A stretch of 64,000 bases of DNA from CAWDZK01 sp963726615 (GTDB lineage Bacteria > Actinomycetota > Actinomycetes > JACCUZ01): assembly GCA_963726615.1 (NCBI GenBank), contig CAVSCX010000006.1:390062-454061 (forward strand), read 5' to 3'. Position 1 is the stretch's first letter. Each line of letters begins with the position of its first letter. This document shows positions 28,862 to 37,489 of the stretch, one piece after another. The position numbers and the translations under genes were made by a program. Below the pieces are notes generated by a model. It was not told the origin of the DNA. It ran no database searches and was given only the letters and a program-made list of their open reading frames with translations.

Positions 28862-28867
28862 TACGAT
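28862..28867 (+). promoter_or_regulatory. Leaderless -10 box for thyA
   Basis: TACGAT, seven bases, GTG of thyA. It lies in the 20-base divergent gap with the nitroreductase gene. Confidence 0.55.
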
Positions 28868-28874
28868 CGGGCGC

Positions 28875-29675
28875 GTGCCCGTCGACACCCAGTACGAGGA
28901 TCTCCTCCGGCACGTGCTCGAGCACGGCGCCGCCCGCCCGGACCGCACCGGCACCGGGTCGCGGAGCATCTTCGGCCACCAGATGCGCTACGACCTGTCC
29001 CGCGGCTTCCCGCTGATCACCACCAAGCGGGTCCACTTCCGCTCGATCGCGTACGAGCTGCTCTGGTTCCTCCGCGGCGACAGCAACGTGCGCTGGCTGC
29101 AGGAGCGGAAGGTCACGATCTGGGACGAGTGGGCGGCTCCGGACGGCGAGCTCGGCCCGGTCTACGGCGTGCAGTGGCGCTCCTGGCCGACGCCGGACGG
29201 CGGCCACATCGACCAGGTCAGCCGGGTGCTCGAGCAGCTGCGCACCGACCCCACCTCGCGCCGGATGATCGTGTCGGCGTGGAACGTCGGACTGATCGAC
29301 CAGATGGCGTTGCCGCCGTGCCACATGATGTTCCAGTTCTACGTCGCCGACGGCAGGCTCTCCTGCCAGCTGTACCAGCGCAGCGCCGACCTGTTCCTCG
29401 GCGTCCCGTTCAACATCGCCAGCTACGCCCTGCTCGTGCACCTGGTGGCCCAGCAGGTCGGGCTGGAGGCCGGCGACTTCGTCTGGACCGGTGGTGACTG
29501 CCACATCTACGACAACCATGTCGACCAGGTCCGCGAGCAGCTGTCCCGCGAGGCGTTCCCGTTCCCTGAGCTGGTGGTGAAGCCGGCGGCGTCGCTGTTC
29601 GACTACGACTACGAAGACCTCGAGATCGTCGGCTACCAGCACCACCCGGCGCTGCGCGCGCCGGTCGCGGTGTGA
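28875..29675 (+). CDS. thyA: Thymidylate synthase (folate-dependent, ThyA type)
   Basis: A 266-residue enzyme that methylates dUMP to dTMP using methylene-tetrahydrofolate. The nucleophile is Cys149 in ALPPCHMMFQFYV. Also present are DRTGTGSRSIFGHQMRYDL, QRSADLFLGVPFNIASYALL, GDCHIYDNH and YDYEDLEIVGYQHHP. GTG start with a leaderless -10. Followed by dfrA, which recycles the dihydrofolate product. Confidence 0.97.
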   Translation: MPVDTQYEDLLRHVLEHGAARPDRTGTGSRSIFGHQMRYDLSRGFPLITTKRVHFRSIAYELLWFLRGDSNVRWLQERKVTIWDEWAAPDGELGPVYGVQWRSWPTPDGGHIDQVSRVLEQLRTDPTSRRMIVSAWNVGLIDQMALPPCHMMFQFYVADGRLSCQLYQRSADLFLGVPFNIASYALLVHLVAQQVGLEAGDFVWTGGDCHIYDNHVDQVREQLSREAFPFPELVVKPAASLFDYDYEDLEIVGYQHHPALRAPVAV

Positions 29676-29702
29676 GCCGCCGTACCGCGTGACCGGACCC
29701 GG

Positions 29703-30227
29703 ATGATCGGGCTGGTCTGGGCCCAGGCCGCGAACGGGGTCATCGGTCGCGACGGTGCGCTGCCCTGGAGCCTGCCGGAGGACCTGGCGCGGTTCAAGGC
29801 GCTGACAACCGGCGCCACCGTCGTCATGGGCCGCGCCACCTGGGACTCGCTGCCTGCGTCGGTGCGTCCGCTGCCGGGCCGTCGCAACGTGGTGCTGACC
29901 CGGCAGGAGGGCTGGTCGGCCGAGGGCGCGGTCGTCGCCCGCTCGGTCCGCGACGCCCTGCAGCATGAGGGGGACGTCTGGGTCATGGGCGGGTCCAGCG
30001 TCTACCGCGAGGCGATGCCGTACGCCGACGTCCTGGTGGTCACCGAGATCGACCGGGCCTTCGACGGCGACATCACCGCCCCCGTGGTCGGGCCGCCATG
30101 GCGGGTTGCCTCCGCCGACCCGGGGCTGGGCTTCCACACCTCGCGCACCGGGCTCCCGTTCCGGGTCGTCACGTGGCGCCGGGACGCCGGGCCCGGCGCT
30201 GACGTCGCCACGGGGCCAGACCGGTAG
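29703..30227 (+). CDS. folA: Dihydrofolate reductase
   Basis: A 174-residue DHFR that reduces dihydrofolate made by ThyA. Motifs are IGLVWAQAANGVIGRDGALPW, the active-site Glu in LPEDLARFK, VVMGRATWDSLP, and DVWVMGGSSVYREAMP (NADPH-binding GG). The C-terminus carries a non-conserved tail. Its stop codon is also the start of the dapA -10 box. Confidence 0.95.
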   Translation: MIGLVWAQAANGVIGRDGALPWSLPEDLARFKALTTGATVVMGRATWDSLPASVRPLPGRRNVVLTRQEGWSAEGAVVARSVRDALQHEGDVWVMGGSSVYREAMPYADVLVVTEIDRAFDGDITAPVVGPPWRVASADPGLGFHTSRTGLPFRVVTWRRDAGPGADVATGPDR

Positions 30228-30230
30228 TTT
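30225..30230 (+). promoter_or_regulatory. Leaderless -10 box for dapA
   Basis: TAGTTT, six bases, ATG of dapA. The first three bases are the TAG stop of the DHFR gene. Confidence 0.6.
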
Positions 30231-30236
30231 GGGGCC

Positions 30237-31133
30237 ATGCCGAGCACAGCAGCGGCGACGGCCTTCGGGCGCGTCCTCACCGCGATGGTCACCCCGTTCC
30301 GCGCCGACGGCTCGCTCGACCTCGACGCGGCCCAGCGGCTCGCCTCCCACCTCGTCGACCGCGGCCACGACGGCCTGGTGGTCAGCGGGACCACCGGCGA
30401 GTCGCCGACGACGAGCGACGACGAGAAGGAGCGGCTCGTCCGCGCCGTCGTCGAGGCGGTCGGCGACCGCGCCCGGGTGGTGGCGGGGTCCGGCACCAAC
30501 GACACCCGCCACACGATCGAGCTGAGCCGGGCGGCCGAGAAGGCCGGCGCGCACGGCCTGCTGCTCGTCACGCCGTACTACAACAGGCCGCCGCAGGAGG
30601 CGCTGGTCCGGCACTTCGTCGCCGCCGCCGACTCCGTGGGCCTGCCGGTGATGCTCTACGACATCCCCGTCCGCACCGGCACGCCGATCGAGCTCGACTC
30701 GCAGCTCCGGCTGGCCGAGCACGAGCGGATCCTCGCGGTGAAGGACGCCAAGGGCGACCTGTTCGAGGGCTCCCGGGTCATGGCCGACACGGACCTCGCG
30801 TACTACTCCGGTGACGACGCGATGAACCTGGCGTGGCTCACGCACGGCGCTACCGGCGTCGTGTCGGTCGTCGGCCACGTGCGCGGCGCCGACTACGCGG
30901 CGATGGTCGCCGCGGTCGACCGCGGTGACCTGGCGGAGGCGTTGGGGATCCACCGTCGCCTCATCCCTGCCGTCCGCGCGATCATGGACCGGTCCTCGCA
31001 GGGCGCCATCCGCGTCAAGGCCGCGCTCCAGCTGCTCGGGGTGATCCCCGAGCGGACGGTCCGGCCGCCGCTGCTCGATGCCTCCAGCGACGAGGTGGCC
31101 CGCCTGCGCGAGGCCCTCGGGAGCGTCGCGTGA
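30237..31133 (+). CDS. dapA: 4-hydroxy-tetrahydrodipicolinate synthase
   Basis: A 298-residue class I aldolase that condenses pyruvate and aspartate semialdehyde. It has GLVVSGTTGESPT, VTPYYNRPPQEALVRHF (catalytic Tyr), LYDIPVRTG and the Schiff-base Lys at about 169 in ILAVKDAKGD. ATG start; the stop overlaps the GTG of rnj. The dapA-rnj order is conserved in actinobacteria. Confidence 0.96.
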   Translation: MPSTAAATAFGRVLTAMVTPFRADGSLDLDAAQRLASHLVDRGHDGLVVSGTTGESPTTSDDEKERLVRAVVEAVGDRARVVAGSGTNDTRHTIELSRAAEKAGAHGLLLVTPYYNRPPQEALVRHFVAAADSVGLPVMLYDIPVRTGTPIELDSQLRLAEHERILAVKDAKGDLFEGSRVMADTDLAYYSGDDAMNLAWLTHGATGVVSVVGHVRGADYAAMVAAVDRGDLAEALGIHRRLIPAVRAIMDRSSQGAIRVKAALQLLGVIPERTVRPPLLDASSDEVARLREALGSVA

Positions 31134-32815
31134 GTCACCCGCACCCGGAGCTCGGGCCGCCGCCCGAGCTCGCCGAGGGAGGCCTGCGCATCGTCGCGCT
31201 CGGCGGACTGGGCGAGGTCGGCCGGAACATGACCGTGTTCGAGCACGCCGGCCGGCTGCTCGTCGTCGACTGCGGGGTGCTGTTCCCCGAGGACTTCCAG
31301 CCGGGCGTCGACCTGATCCTTCCCGACTTCGAGCACATCCGGGACCGGCTCGGGCTGATCGACGGCATCGTGCTCACGCACGGCCACGAGGACCACATCG
31401 GCGCCGTGCCCTACCTGCTGCGCGAGAAGCCGGACATCCCGCTGATCGGGTCCCGGCTGACCCTGGCGATGATCGAGGCCAAGCTCCAGGAGCACCGGAT
31501 CAAGCCGTACACCCTCGAGGTGAAGGAGGGCGACCGCGAGCAGATCGGCCCGTTCGGCTGCGAGTTCGTGGCGGTCAACCACTCGATCCCGGACGCCCTC
31601 GCCGTGGCGATCCGGACCGCCGCCGGGCTGGTCCTGCACACGGGCGACTTCAAGATGGACCAGCTGCCGCTCGACGGCCGGCTCACGGACCTCCGGGCGT
31701 TCGCCCGGTTCGGTGACGAGGGCGTCGACCTGCTGCTGGCCGACTCCACCAACGCCGAGGTGCCCGGTTTCACCACGCCGGAGCGCCACATCACCCCGGT
31801 GCTGGACCGGGTCTTCGCCCAGGCCAGCAAGCGGATCATCGTCGCGTCGTTCGCCAGCCACGTGCACCGGGTCCAGCAGGTGCTCGACACCGCCCAGAAG
31901 CACGGGCGCAAGGTCGCCTTCGTCGGCCGCTCCATGGTCCGGAACATGGGGGTCGCCCGGGACCTGGGGTATCTCGACGTCCCGGGTGGCCTGATGGTCG
32001 ACGCCAAGGCACTCGACGACCTGCCCGAGGACAAGGTCGTCCTCGTGTGCACCGGCTCGCAGGGTGAGCCGATGTCTGCCCTGTCCCGGATCGCCAACCG
32101 CGACCACGTGATCCGGGTCGGCGAGGGCGACACGGTGATCCTCGCCTCCTCGCTGATCCCCGGCAACGAGAACTCCGTCTTCAGGGTGATCAACGGGCTG
32201 ACCCGCTGGGGCGCCACGGTGGTGCACAAGTCCAACGCGCTCGTGCACGTGTCCGGGCACGCCTCGGCGGGGGAGCTGCTCTACGTCTACAACATCGTGC
32301 GGCCCAGCAACGTCATGCCGGTGCACGGCGAGTGGCGGCACCTGCGCGCCAACGCCGAGCTGGCGGTGCAGACGGGCGTCCCGCGCGACCAGGTGGTGCT
32401 CGCCGAGGACGGCGTGGTGGTCGACCTCGTCGACGGCCGGGCCGGCATCGTCGGGAAGGTGCCGTGCGGCTACGTCTACGTCGACGGCTCCAGCGTCGGT
32501 GACGTGACCGAGTCCTCGCTCAAGGACCGGCGGATCCTGCGCGACGAGGGCTTCATCTCGGTTGTCGTCGTGGTCGACTCGGTCACCGGGAAGGTGCAGG
32601 GCGGCCCGGAGATCCACGCGCGGGGCTTCGTCGAGGACGACAGCGTCTTCGGCGACGTGCGGGCCAAGATCGAGCAGGCTCTGGAGAAGGCCGCGGCCGA
32701 CGGCATCGGCGACCGCCGCCAGCTCGAGCAGCTGGTACGCCGCACCGTGGGCCGGTGGGTGAGCGACACCTACCGTCGCCGGCCCATGATCATCCCCCTC
32801 GTCGTGGAGGTCTGA
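31130..32815 (+). CDS. rnj: Ribonuclease J
   Basis: A 561-residue metallo-beta-lactamase/beta-CASP RNase with 5'-3' exo- and endonuclease activity. It has the zinc motif LTHGHEDHIGAVPYLL (His84 onward), VNHSIPDALAV, HTGDFKMDQ, SDSTNAE-like ADSTNAEVPG, and beta-CASP residues in GSQGEPMSAL and HVSGHASAGEL. It is the main RNA-decay nuclease in actinobacteria, alongside the PNPase encoded 6 kb upstream. Convergent with the DUF559 gene across palindrome copy A. Confidence 0.96.
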   Translation: MSHPHPELGPPPELAEGGLRIVALGGLGEVGRNMTVFEHAGRLLVVDCGVLFPEDFQPGVDLILPDFEHIRDRLGLIDGIVLTHGHEDHIGAVPYLLREKPDIPLIGSRLTLAMIEAKLQEHRIKPYTLEVKEGDREQIGPFGCEFVAVNHSIPDALAVAIRTAAGLVLHTGDFKMDQLPLDGRLTDLRAFARFGDEGVDLLLADSTNAEVPGFTTPERHITPVLDRVFAQASKRIIVASFASHVHRVQQVLDTAQKHGRKVAFVGRSMVRNMGVARDLGYLDVPGGLMVDAKALDDLPEDKVVLVCTGSQGEPMSALSRIANRDHVIRVGEGDTVILASSLIPGNENSVFRVINGLTRWGATVVHKSNALVHVSGHASAGELLYVYNIVRPSNVMPVHGEWRHLRANAELAVQTGVPRDQVVLAEDGVVVDLVDGRAGIVGKVPCGYVYVDGSSVGDVTESSLKDRRILRDEGFISVVVVVDSVTGKVQGGPEIHARGFVEDDSVFGDVRAKIEQALEKAAADGIGDRRQLEQLVRRTVGRWVSDTYRRRPMIIPLVVEV

Positions 32816-32853
32816 CCGCCCCCACCACGTCAGTCGCCCACCCCGCTCCCGTC

Positions 32854-32907
32854 GAGTGGCGCGCTGTTGCAGGTGCGGCCCTGAAAAACTGCGCCAACGC
32901 GCCACTC
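32854..32907. repeat. Palindromic repeat, copy A
   Basis: A 54-bp imperfect palindrome with outer arms GAGTGGCGCG / CGCGCCACTC and inner TTGCAG / CTGCGCCAA remnants around a degenerate centre. It shares arms and core with copies B (34010) and C (58208). It lies between the convergent rnj and DUF559 genes, and the TCA at 32906-32908 is the DUF559 stop codon. It could also act as a bidirectional terminator. Confidence 0.85.
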
Positions 32908-33904
32908 AACGGTGGGCCGCCCGGCGGTATCGGTCCAGGCGAGCGTGCAGCCGGGCCCGGCCGTGGCCGGTGAGCGTCGAGACGCGGGCGAGTCGCCACC
33001 AGCGGGCCGGGCGCGAGGGGTCCGGCGTCCAGCCACGAGCGTCCTCGGCGTCCCGGATGATCATCCACGGCTGGTGGGCGATCTCGGCCGGTGTGTAGCC
33101 GAAGCGCTCGGCGCCCAGCCTCAGCAGTGCCTTGTCGCGACGCAGGTCACGCCGGTGCCGCCCGACGTCACGGTGCTCACCCCCGTCGCACTCCGGGTAG
33201 CGGCTCGTCCCCACCAGGTGCAGATCGGCCCGCCCGACGAACCCGGCTTCGTCCCGGACGTCGACCTGGCACTCGATCGGACCGAGCCCGGTCACGACGT
33301 GCAGCAGTCGAAGCACCGACTCCCACCACGACTCGCTGCGCGGATCGGCGAGCGTGACGGCCCGGCGGAGCACCCGGGCGCCACGCGACCTCGGCCTCGC
33401 CGCCGCCAGGACCTCGGCCGCCGGGCACCCTGCCGCCAGCGCGCAGTCCACCAGCGGGACGAGGTCGATGAGTGACAGGTCCTGGGCCAGCTCCAGCATC
33501 GTCTCGGGGACCGACACGACCGGCAGACCGTGCACGTCCTCGATCTGCGCGTAGGCCGACCTCCGGACGTACAGTCCTTGCCGTTGGACGTGCACACGGC
33601 TGGTCGTGCTGGCGAACAGGACCCGCCGGTCGTCGAGCCGGTTCGGCAGCCACCAGCCGCGCAGGGCCGCCGACGTCAGGTGCCCGAACCCGCTCCCGCG
33701 AGGCAGGTCGGCGACGGTGGCACGCGCCAGCAGGGGCACCGTCGGGGTCAGGTCGACCGGCACGTAGGTGCCCCGGGTCACCCGGCGCCAACCAGGTCCA
33801 CGCAGCCGCCCCCGGGTGATGCCGTCCGCGGGCGCGTCGCTCCACCGCCGGGCGTCCGGTCGGGCGAGGCCGGGCGCCGGGCCGGACCCAGGGGCGTCGA
33901 GCAC
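32906..33904 (-). CDS. DUF559-type endonuclease-fold protein with AbiEi-like N-terminus
   Basis: A 332-residue protein. The N-terminus has the winged-helix-like segment ITRGRLRGPGWRRVTRGTYV, seen in AbiEi-type antitoxin-like actinobacterial proteins. The middle is variable (GFGHLTSAALRGWWLPNRL, LPVVSVPETMLELAQDL). The C-terminal part matches DUF559, a Vsr/restriction-endonuclease fold: SESWWESVLRLL, GRADLHLV, YPECDGGEHRDVGRHRRDLRRDKALLRLG, with ECDG in place of the common EYDG. Function unproven. GTG start; no Shine-Dalgarno. The gene is bracketed by palindromes A and B, and A provides its stop codon, which suggests it travels with the repeat. Confidence 0.78.
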   Translation of the reverse strand: MLDAPGSGPAPGLARPDARRWSDAPADGITRGRLRGPGWRRVTRGTYVPVDLTPTVPLLARATVADLPRGSGFGHLTSAALRGWWLPNRLDDRRVLFASTTSRVHVQRQGLYVRRSAYAQIEDVHGLPVVSVPETMLELAQDLSLIDLVPLVDCALAAGCPAAEVLAAARPRSRGARVLRRAVTLADPRSESWWESVLRLLHVVTGLGPIECQVDVRDEAGFVGRADLHLVGTSRYPECDGGEHRDVGRHRRDLRRDKALLRLGAERFGYTPAEIAHQPWMIIRDAEDARGWTPDPSRPARWWRLARVSTLTGHGRARLHARLDRYRRAAHR

Positions 33905-34009
33905 CCGCCCACGGTGTCGGGTGGCGCCCGGCCGGCCGGCCGGTCCGGCCGACCTGTGGACGGCTCCCCATGGGAGCCCACCCTGTGGACCGCTGGGCCA
34001 CGCCTCGTC

Positions 34010-34061
34010 AGTGGCGCGTTGTTGCAGATTCGAGCCGGAAGATCTGCATCAACGCGCCACT
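34010..34061. repeat. Palindromic repeat, copy B
   Basis: A 52-bp palindrome: left arm AGTGGCGCGTTGTTGCAGAT and right-arm complement AGTGGCGCGTTGATGCAGAT, 19 of 21 positions paired, over a ten-base loop. It lies in the 253-base divergent gap between the DUF559 and ftsK genes, 84 bases before the ftsK -10 box. It cannot be a terminator for either gene there. Confidence 0.85.
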
Positions 34062-34145
34062 CGACCGGCCGGCGGGGCGGGCCGGTCCGGGCGACACGCG
34101 GGGGCTGTGACGGCTGTGACCTGTGGTGCAGGGGGGACAGGCCGG

Positions 34146-34151
34146 TAGCCT
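34146..34151 (+). promoter_or_regulatory. Leaderless -10 box for ftsK
   Basis: TAGCCT, six bases, ATG of ftsK. No Shine-Dalgarno. Confidence 0.6.
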
Positions 34152-34157
34152 CGCGGG

Positions 34158-36635
34158 ATGGCCACCCGTACGCCCACGCGCTCCCGCCCGACACGCTCGC
34201 GCGGCGGCGCCAAGCCGGCGCCACGGAAGCCGTCACGCTCCGCCGCCGCGTCGCGCAGCCGCCGGCCGTCCGGGCGGACCACCCGCCGGCAGCGCACCGG
34301 GCCGCCCTGGCCGGTGCGGATGGTCCGGGGCCTGTGGCTGGGCGTGGCGCACGTCGTCGGCGCCCTGGCCCGCCGGATCGGCAGCAGCGCCCGCGACCTG
34401 GACCCGGCCCACCGCCGCGACGGCATCGGGCTGCTGCTCACCGGCCTCGCGACCGTGGTGGCGGCCGTCGAGTGGTGGGACCTGCAGGGACCGGTCGGCG
34501 GCGTCGTGCACGCCGTGGTGTCGGGGACCTTCGGGCGGGTCGGGCTCGTCCTGCCCCTGGTGCTGCTGGGCCTCGGGGTCCGCATCCTGCGGCACCCCCA
34601 GGACGCCGAGGCGGGCGGCCGGATCGGCATCGGTGTGGGCTCCCTGGTCCTGAGCGTCCTCGGCCTGGTGCACATCGCGCGCGGCCTGCCCGACCCCGGC
34701 CACCCGGTGCAGCTGCGCGAGGCCGGCGGCTACCTCGGCTACCTGGTCAGCTCGCCGCTGGTGTCGGCCGTGTCCGGCTACGTCGCGGTGCCCCTGCTCG
34801 TCCTGCTGCTGGTCTTCGGCCTGCTCGTCGTGACGTCCACCCCGCTGCACGCGCTGCCCGCGCGCGGCAAGGCCGTCCTCGCCTGGCTGATGCACCGCCC
34901 GGAGGAGGACGCGGAGGCCGACCCGGCCGCGGACGGGCTGCCCACCGTCGAGCCGATGGAGCCGCTCAAGCGCCGCCGGCCGCGCCGCCGGCAGGGCACG
35001 ATGGCCGACGACGAGCCGGAGGGCGCCGACGCGCCGTACGACGCCTCGGTGGTCGTGTCGGAGCCCCCGGCCGCCGCGGACGGGGCCCCCGGGGCCGAGG
35101 AGGCCGAGCGGACCGCGCCGGCGCACTCGCCGATGCCGGTGCGCGTCGAGCAGCTGCTGCTGTCCGGCGACGTGACCTACACGCTGCCACCTGCCGACAC
35201 GCTGCAGGAGGGCTCGCCCCACAAGGCCCGCTCCACGGCCAGCGACGCCGTGGTCGAGTCGCTCACCGAGGTGCTCGAGCAGTTCGGCATCGACGCCCAG
35301 GTCACCGGCTACACCCGCGGTCCGACCGTCACCCGGTACGAGGTCGAGCTCGGCAACGCGGTCAAGGTCGAACGGGTCACCGCCCTGTCCAAGAACATCG
35401 CGTACGCCGTCGCCAGCGCCGACGTCCGGATCCTGTCGCCGATCCCGGGCAAGTCCGCGATCGGCATCGAGATCCCGAACGTCGACAAGGAGGTGGTCAG
35501 CCTCGGCGACGTCATGCGCTCGTCCGTCGCGCGCAACGACCATCACCCGATGCTCGTGGCGCTCGGGAAGGACGTCGAGGGCGGCTTCGTCGTCGCGAAC
35601 CTGTCGAAGATGCCGCACCTGCTCGTCGCCGGCGCCACCGGCTCCGGCAAGTCAAGCTTCGTCAACTCGATGATCACCTCCCTGCTGCTGCGGTCGACCC
35701 CGGACGAGGTGCGGATGGTGCTGGTCGACCCGAAGCGGGTCGAGCTCACCCACTACGAGGGCGTGCCGCACCTCATCACGCCGATCATCACCAGCCCGAA
35801 GAAGGCCGCCGAGGCCCTGCAGTGGGTCGTGCGCGAGATGGACCTGCGATACGACGACCTGGCAGCGTTCGGCTTCCGGCACGTCGACGACTTCAACAAG
35901 GCGGTCAAGTCCGGCAAGCTCACGACGCCGCCCGGCAGCGAGCGGGTGCTGGCGCCGTACCCCTACCTGCTTGTCGTCGTCGACGAGCTCGCCGACCTCA
36001 TGATGGTCGCCCCGCGCGACGTCGAGGACTCCATCGTCCGGATCACCCAGCTGGCCCGCGCGGCCGGCATCCACCTGGTGCTGGCCACCCAGCGGCCGTC
36101 GGTCGACGTCGTCACCGGTCTGATCAAGGCGAACGTGCCGTCCCGGCTCGCCTTCTCGACGAGCAGCCTGGCCGACAGCCGGGTCATCCTCGACCAGCCC
36201 GGCGCCGAGAAGCTGGTCGGAGGCGGCGACGGGCTGTTCCTGCCGATGGGTGTGAGCAAGCCGATGCGGATGCAGGGCGCCTGGGTCACCGAGGCGGAGA
36301 TCGTCTCGGTGGTCGAGCACTGCAAGGCCCAGCTGCAGCCGACCTACCGGGACGACGTCACAGCGCCGCAGAGCGCCAAGCGGGAGATGGACGAGGAGGT
36401 CGGCGACGACCTCGACCTGCTGTGCCAGGCCGCCGAGCTGGTGGTCACCACGCAGTTCGGCTCCACCTCGATGCTCCAGCGCAAGCTGCGGGTCGGCTTC
36501 GCCAAGGCCGGCCGCCTCATGGACCTGATGGAGAGCCGGGGCATCGTCGGCCCCTCCGAGGGGTCCAAGGCGCGAGACGTGCTCGTGCAGCCGGACGAGC
36601 TGGACGGCGTGCTGTTCACCCTCCGGGGCGAGTAG
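34158..36635 (+). CDS. ftsK: DNA translocase FtsK/SpoIIIE
   Basis: An 825-residue hexameric chromosome pump. The basic N-terminus (TRTPTRSRPTRSRGG) is followed by four membrane helices (about residues 90-235) and an acidic/Pro-rich linker. The motor domain has Walker A VAGATGSGKSS at about 490-500, VDPKRVEL, VVVDELADLM (Walker B) and LATQRPSVDVVTG. The C-terminal gamma winged helix, which reads KOPS-type sites, is intact (QFGSTSMLQRKLRVGFAKAGR). The alternative start, chosen from the leaderless -10, agrees with the basic N-terminus. Confidence 0.96.
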   Translation: MATRTPTRSRPTRSRGGAKPAPRKPSRSAAASRSRRPSGRTTRRQRTGPPWPVRMVRGLWLGVAHVVGALARRIGSSARDLDPAHRRDGIGLLLTGLATVVAAVEWWDLQGPVGGVVHAVVSGTFGRVGLVLPLVLLGLGVRILRHPQDAEAGGRIGIGVGSLVLSVLGLVHIARGLPDPGHPVQLREAGGYLGYLVSSPLVSAVSGYVAVPLLVLLLVFGLLVVTSTPLHALPARGKAVLAWLMHRPEEDAEADPAADGLPTVEPMEPLKRRRPRRRQGTMADDEPEGADAPYDASVVVSEPPAAADGAPGAEEAERTAPAHSPMPVRVEQLLLSGDVTYTLPPADTLQEGSPHKARSTASDAVVESLTEVLEQFGIDAQVTGYTRGPTVTRYEVELGNAVKVERVTALSKNIAYAVASADVRILSPIPGKSAIGIEIPNVDKEVVSLGDVMRSSVARNDHHPMLVALGKDVEGGFVVANLSKMPHLLVAGATGSGKSSFVNSMITSLLLRSTPDEVRMVLVDPKRVELTHYEGVPHLITPIITSPKKAAEALQWVVREMDLRYDDLAAFGFRHVDDFNKAVKSGKLTTPPGSERVLAPYPYLLVVVDELADLMMVAPRDVEDSIVRITQLARAAGIHLVLATQRPSVDVVTGLIKANVPSRLAFSTSSLADSRVILDQPGAEKLVGGGDGLFLPMGVSKPMRMQGAWVTEAEIVSVVEHCKAQLQPTYRDDVTAPQSAKREMDEEVGDDLDLLCQAAELVVTTQFGSTSMLQRKLRVGFAKAGRLMDLMESRGIVGPSEGSKARDVLVQPDELDGVLFTLRGE

Positions 36636-36654
36636 TCGAGGGCACGGGGGCCCG

Positions 36655-36660
36655 TAGACT
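36655..36660 (+). promoter_or_regulatory. Candidate -10 box for the RodZ-like gene
   Basis: TAGACT 28 bases before GTG 36689, leaving a short leader with a GGGAGGAG Shine-Dalgarno. It contrasts with the leaderless neighbours. Confidence 0.45.
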
Positions 36661-36688
36661 GGGACCTCGAGCACGGGAGGAGAACACG

Positions 36689-37441
36689 GTGTCCATCGGC
36701 ACGACCCTCGCGCAGGCGCGGGAGTCTGCCGGGCTGAGCGTGGACGAGGTCGCTCACGCGACCCGGATCCGCCGGACCGTCCTGCTGGGCATCGAGAGCG
36801 ACGACTTCTCGGCCTGCGGTGGGGACTTCTACGCCCGCGGTCACATCCGGACCGTCGCGACCAAGGTCGGCCTCGACCCGTCCCCGCTCGTGCACGAGTT
36901 CGACGCCTCACGGCCGCCGGAGCCGCCGCGGACGACCGACGTCTTCGAGCCGGAGCGGGCCCGGCCGGAGCGGCGCGGCCCCAACTGGAGCGCGGCCATG
37001 GCGGCCGCCATCGTGCTGGTGGTCGTCTTCGGCGTCGTCCAGGCCTTCACCGGCGGTCAACGCGACCAGCCGAGGTTCAGTGGCGGCCCCGCCACCATCG
37101 GCTCGACCTCCGCCCCGCCCGCCACGACAACCACCCCGTCACCCAGCACCGACGAGGGCAGCGCGGTCGCGCAGGCGCCGCGCGGCAAGGTCACCGTCGC
37201 GATGACTGCCACCGCGACCAGCTGGGTCCAGGTCACCACCGGCACCGGGCAGGAGCTGTTCCAGGGGCTGCTGGAGGCGGGCAGGTCCCGGTCCTTCTCG
37301 GACAAGCGGTCGCTCCGGCTGGTGATCGGCAACGCCGGCGGCGTCGGGCTCACCGTGAACGGCACCGACATCGGCGCGCCGGGTCGCAGCGGCGAGGTGG
37401 CCCGCCTGCAGTTCACGCCGCAGGACCCGGCCGGCGCCTGA
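36689..37441 (+). CDS. RodZ-like HTH membrane protein with DUF4115 domain
   Basis: A 250-residue bitopic protein. The cytoplasmic helix-turn-helix of RodZ type is at residues ~1-75 (LAQARESAGLSVDEVAHATRI, FYARGHIRTVATKVGLDP). A basic stretch and one membrane helix follow (AMAAAIVLVVVFGVVQAF, ~110-128), then a Thr/Pro/Ser linker. An exported DUF4115 beta domain (WVQVTTGTGQELFQGLLEAG, LRLVIGNAGGVGLTVNG) ends the protein. RodZ links MreB to the cell wall in rods; between ftsK and rimO is its usual actinobacterial position. GTG after GGAGGAG. Confidence 0.88.
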   Translation: MSIGTTLAQARESAGLSVDEVAHATRIRRTVLLGIESDDFSACGGDFYARGHIRTVATKVGLDPSPLVHEFDASRPPEPPRTTDVFEPERARPERRGPNWSAAMAAAIVLVVVFGVVQAFTGGQRDQPRFSGGPATIGSTSAPPATTTTPSPSTDEGSAVAQAPRGKVTVAMTATATSWVQVTTGTGQELFQGLLEAGRSRSFSDKRSLRLVIGNAGGVGLTVNGTDIGAPGRSGEVARLQFTPQDPAGA

Positions 37442-37476
37442 CCGGCAGCATGGCGGGCGCCCGTCACGCTGCCACG

Positions 37477-37482
37477 TAGGCT
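37477..37482 (+). promoter_or_regulatory. Leaderless -10 box for rimO
   Basis: TAGGCT, seven bases, ATG of rimO. No Shine-Dalgarno. Confidence 0.6.
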
Positions 37483-37489
37483 GCCGGGC

